Part shown: piece after piece, positions 61,249 through 64,000 of the stretch
How the letters are laid out: each line of letters starts with the position of its first letter
Numbering within the stretch: position 1 is the first letter of the stretch
Origin: Tenodera sinensis
Lineage: Eukaryota; Arthropoda; Insecta; Mantodea; Mantidae
Direction of reading: 5' to 3'
DNA length: 64,000 nt
Assembly: GCA_030765045.1 (NCBI GenBank)
Contig: CM060962.1
Location: 100,924,912-100,988,911 of the forward strand
Program-made: the position numbers and the translations under genes
The notes under the pieces: generated by a model
What the model saw: the letters and a program-made list of their open reading frames with translations, nothing else
Database searches by the model: none
Told to the model about the DNA's origin: nothing

Positions 61249-61489
61249 TTGTTGTTGTGTTTAACGCCCGCTGTTACTATATACGACACCGCAGGCGGTG
61301 ACACTAGTGATGCATGGAGTGAGGATGGAATACCGGTGGAATGAGATGACGGGGGAATCCGGAGAACCCGGAGGAACCCCGCCCCAGATCCGTTTCATCC
61401 ACCACAAACCTCACATGCGGTTGCCTGGGATCGAACCCGGGCCACTTTGGTGAGAAGCGAACGGTCTAACCACTTGGCTACGGCGCGAC
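61249..61489 (-). mobile_element. tRNA-Ser-like SINE, family A, short 3' module
   Basis: Inverted copy with 3' end ttgttgttgtgtttaacgcc at the left, a B-box complement in gggatcgaacccgggcc, and a head ending ggctacggcgcgac at the right. The 14-bp target-site duplication, cgaaaggcctgtat at 61,235-61,248 and cgaaaggtctgtat at 61,490-61,503, has one mismatch. The ORF that crosses its edge is an artefact. Confidence 0.92.
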
Positions 61490-61609
61490 CGAAAGGTCTG
61501 TATGATGTTATCCCCGCTATATAAGGAGGCGAGGGAACAGCAGAAGAGAGAGAGAGAGAGTAACAGTCATGAGTAAAAGCCGGAGGCGTGTGAGTTTTTC
61601 CATGGGTAT

Positions 61610-61797
61610 ACTGCACATGGACATCACTAAAGCCACAATTCTTAGTCACGTTACCGTGTGCATGGGGCTGTTTCGTTCAGTGCTGGTGGCTGGCCTCTCG
61701 ATCTGGGCGAAAACACTCACGGCATAACTGACACTCCTACAGACGATGCGGTACTAAAAATTGTGGCTTTAGTTATCACTCGCCCATGTAAACAGCT
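61610..61797. repeat. Inverted repeat with ~40-bp arms
   Basis: The left arm around 61,616-61,656 (ctaaagccacaattcttagt, then taccg) pairs with 61,749-61,788 (cggtactaaaaattgtggct, ttag). The centre is about 92 bases, and weak pairing continues outwards (ctgcacatgg against catgtaaacag). It could be a small MITE or a foldback remnant. No target-site duplication is clear. Confidence 0.6.
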
Positions 61798-61900
61798 GCA
61801 GGTAGGTACAGCCTGACCATGAAAACCGCCTCACTGCAGCACAACCTACAAGTATCAAACTATGCGTCCTGGGATTGCACTTAAACGCTTACACATGCTG

Positions 61901-62490
61901 CTATTTATTAACTATAATATCGTCACAGAGTTCATTACACTGAGTTACAATGTACATTCGAAAATTATTAAATGTGAAATTTCGACGCCTATCACTGAAG
62001 CAATTTTTAAACAGTGAAAAGCTTATTTCTCCGTCACATGGTGTCAGAGGTGCAAATCTAAAGAATTCCACTCTGTCGTCTTTCGTGTTTTCCTTATTAA
62101 TTTTCAAAATTTCACACATAACTTGCTAACCAATATGTTTTAGAGCTTTCTGGAATTCAGCTTTCACCTTTTCGATACCTGCCACAATTATTAATTGAAT
62201 TAGCTAAACCTTCTGTTTTGCTTATGCTCTTGGACATTTCCAAACCGATTTTCCTAATTTTTAATAGCTTTGGCAACACTGCAAAATAGCTGGATATGAA
62301 CTGAACATTTTCAGATAGTTCATGCCATATCAGAGACTTTGCAGTTACAATAGTAGATGAATTTACATCACATAGAGCACTAAAAACATTTACAATTTCA
62401 TTGTAATGCACCGCACAATACGTGACGGCCTCTATCCATGTAGCCCATCTTGTAATTATTGGCGTCTGCATACACTTGCAAGGCAATGCT
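61901..62490 (-). pseudogene. hAT-superfamily transposase fragment
   Basis: Read leftwards, the first frame (62,486-62,157) contains PIITRWATWIEAVTYCAVHY and a run matching the TRWGTWLxAxxYYxxHF block of hAT-like transposases and their domesticated relatives. After a frameshift near 62,170, the second frame (62,119-61,901) contains FFRFAPLTPCDGEISFSLFK, matching the APLTSxxVERSFSxyK block in which VER has decayed to DGE. About 195 residues of the C-terminal half are present over roughly 590 bp. The stop and frameshift argue for a pseudogene. No host gene context is visible, so domestication is not supported. Confidence 0.62.
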
Positions 62491-62715
62491 TCACTAGTTC
62501 TCAGAGTTCTACGTTATTTTGTTTTCGACTCTTGCTGCTAGTGACAGTTGTTTGCACATTTGATGGCCGTGCTGTACTTCTGACGTCATTCATACTCTGG
62601 GTCCAGCTAACCTGTATCGCATGCGGGCGCACATCCCTCTGGGCTTCAGTCATGAGTCGGTCAGTGTGTCAGGCAGCTTGTGTATGGTACTGTCATCGTG
62701 AAGTCGAAGTGAAAA

Positions 62716-63180
62716 AAGTTTTAACTAGTGTTGAGTGATTGTAACATCAGAGTTACTGTAACATCAGAGTTACTGTAAGAGAGACAGAGAAAGGTAAGAA
62801 AGACAGTGAAAGGGCAGAGTCAAGGTTACGAGAAATAAACGGCTGTGAGTTGTAACATCACGAAAGGCTGCATTAACGCCAGTGGAAGAGAGCTATGGTT
62901 TTGTTGTGACACTTTAGAGTACAAATAAAGCAAGAGAAAGTAATTGTACTGATGTCGTTTTGTTACAATATGAAGAAGTTTAACTAGTGTTGACTGATTG
63001 TATCATAAGAGTTAGTGTATGAGAGACATAAATAGGGGGAAAAGACAGTGAAAGGACTGAGTCAAGGTTACGAGAAGTACACAGTTGGGAAAGACTGTGT
63101 TAATGCCAGTAGAAGAGGACTATGTTTTTGTGACAACATTTTAGAAGACAAAGTAATTGAACTGATGTTTTGTTACAATA
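62716..63180. repeat. Tandem duplication, ~259-bp offset
   Basis: ttaactagtgttga at 62,721 recurs at 62,980 (offset 259). The order gagagacag/ata, gacagtgaaagg, gagtcaaggttacgagaa, aagg/aagactg, gccagt-gaagag and tgttacaatat is repeated in both units with substitutions and small deletions. A short nested duplication, gtaacatcagagttact twice in tandem, lies at 62,740-62,778. It sits just upstream of the reverse-oriented hAT fragment. Confidence 0.85.
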
Positions 63181-64000
63181 TACTCACTTATGTTAGCATA
63201 AATGCCATTTTTAAAATAAGTTATATTTCTACAATGCAAAATAGAAACCATTGAATAATTTAATGTACACACATCACTAAGCTCCGCCAGAAGGAGGTTG
63301 GCATTTTGGGACCTATTGGCCAACAAGAGGAGCTGCCAAACGTGGGAAGGTTCCTGGTTTAAGGGTACCAAGCTTGAACAAAGCGAACATCAGAGGCAAT
63401 TGATATATATTTTCCTTTCTTTTTGTGAACTCCGACTTGTACCTTAAAACTGCATGTAAGATCAATGGTCCATTCACTAACTTTTGTGGAATAACTTGAA
63501 TAATTTGAGACCACAAAAAATAGCGTATTTATCTTTTGGTTAAAAGCAAGTAGACTTTCACAGTGATAGTTCAGTAACCGGTTTAATGAAAATCGTATCT
63601 TTAGCTGCATAAACAAATAGCTATACAAAATAAGGCAAATGTTTACAACTTCATTGTTTACGCTCCATATTGCCCTAGCAGTTCGGTGTACAGTTCCTGT
63701 TTCGCTAGGAGAAGAAAGAGCGCGCGCGAGCCCTGGCTCTGTTGTGAAGGAACAAGAAAACTGGAGGATCGTCATTTCCTTTGATTAAAGAACCAGGACG
63801 AGAAATGAACAATGGGAGCCGCAAAATGTTCTTCCTATTGTATCCAAACGTATTGTGTTGCGCTTACAGTATTGATCACAAACTTTCATAATTACTCCTG
63901 TATCTCAACTTGCACGATCATAGTTTGTATTGCTTTCATGTCCACTTTCCGCGAGTATGCAAAAGTAATAAGATGAAAGATGGAAAGGGAGGAAACCCCT
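63181..64000. other. Unassigned sequence to the window end
   Basis: A minus-strand open frame of 138 codons (63,359-63,775) has no motif that I recognise, is overlapped by another frame, and is not called. Confidence 0.4.

Noticed and set aside
63359..63775. 138-codon minus-strand ORF
   Set aside because: No recognisable domain, overlapped by a second frame, and consistent with chance in this composition.

Overview
This is a eukaryotic, gene-poor, repeat-rich window, and an arthropod (most likely an insect with a large genome) fits best. The evidence is tRNA-derived SINE families with target-site duplications, remnants of a Jockey-type LINE, Tc1/mariner and IS630-like DDE transposons, hAT transposons, a Ty3/gypsy-type gag and very long microsatellites, in an AT-rich background. 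I see no intact host protein-coding gene, rRNA gene, functional tRNA gene or CRISPR array. The window could be intergenic or lie inside a large intron. The species cannot be named from what is visible.

Layout. 1-9 kb: AT-rich sequence with a three-motif microsatellite, a 375-bp hAT MITE with a perfect 8-bp target duplication, an IS630-like remnant, a SINE and a (TAA)n tract of nearly 600 bp. A heat-shock-element plus TATA arrangement at 8.4 kb has no recognisable gene behind it. 9-15 kb: an 80-bp-arm palindrome ending in poly(A), a SINE, two opposed transposase remnants, a 0.9-kb composite microsatellite and a long-type SINE. 15-31 kb: four further SINE families, an internally deleted hAT element, simple repeats and unassigned DNA. 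34-41 kb: fragments of mariner, a LINE C-terminus, a Ty3/gypsy gag, a SINE and a 5'-truncated Jockey-like LINE. 42-46 kb: a 600-bp foldback element and a broken mariner transposase. 50.7-57.1 kb: a 6-kb satellite. 57-64 kb: a LINE 3' remnant, a SINE, an inverted repeat, a hAT transposase remnant and a 259-bp tandem duplication.

The standout is the satellite at 50,755-57,108. About 77 copies of a 79-bp monomer lie inside a single SINE insertion. The tRNA-Ser-like SINE head is at the left edge, the SINE 3' terminus is at the right edge, and a 12-bp target-site duplication with one mismatch brackets the whole 6.35 kb. Two other copies of the same SINE family in this window (14,326-14,679 and 29,502-29,809) hold the monomer-equivalent segment only once. 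The array therefore looks like a satellite born by internal expansion of one SINE copy.

Nothing here forms a working gene set. The relations are those between mobile elements: autonomous LINEs, now dead in this window, belong to the class that mobilises SINEs; hAT and mariner remnants sit beside non-autonomous derivatives; and tandem amplification has acted on both short motifs and a SINE segment.
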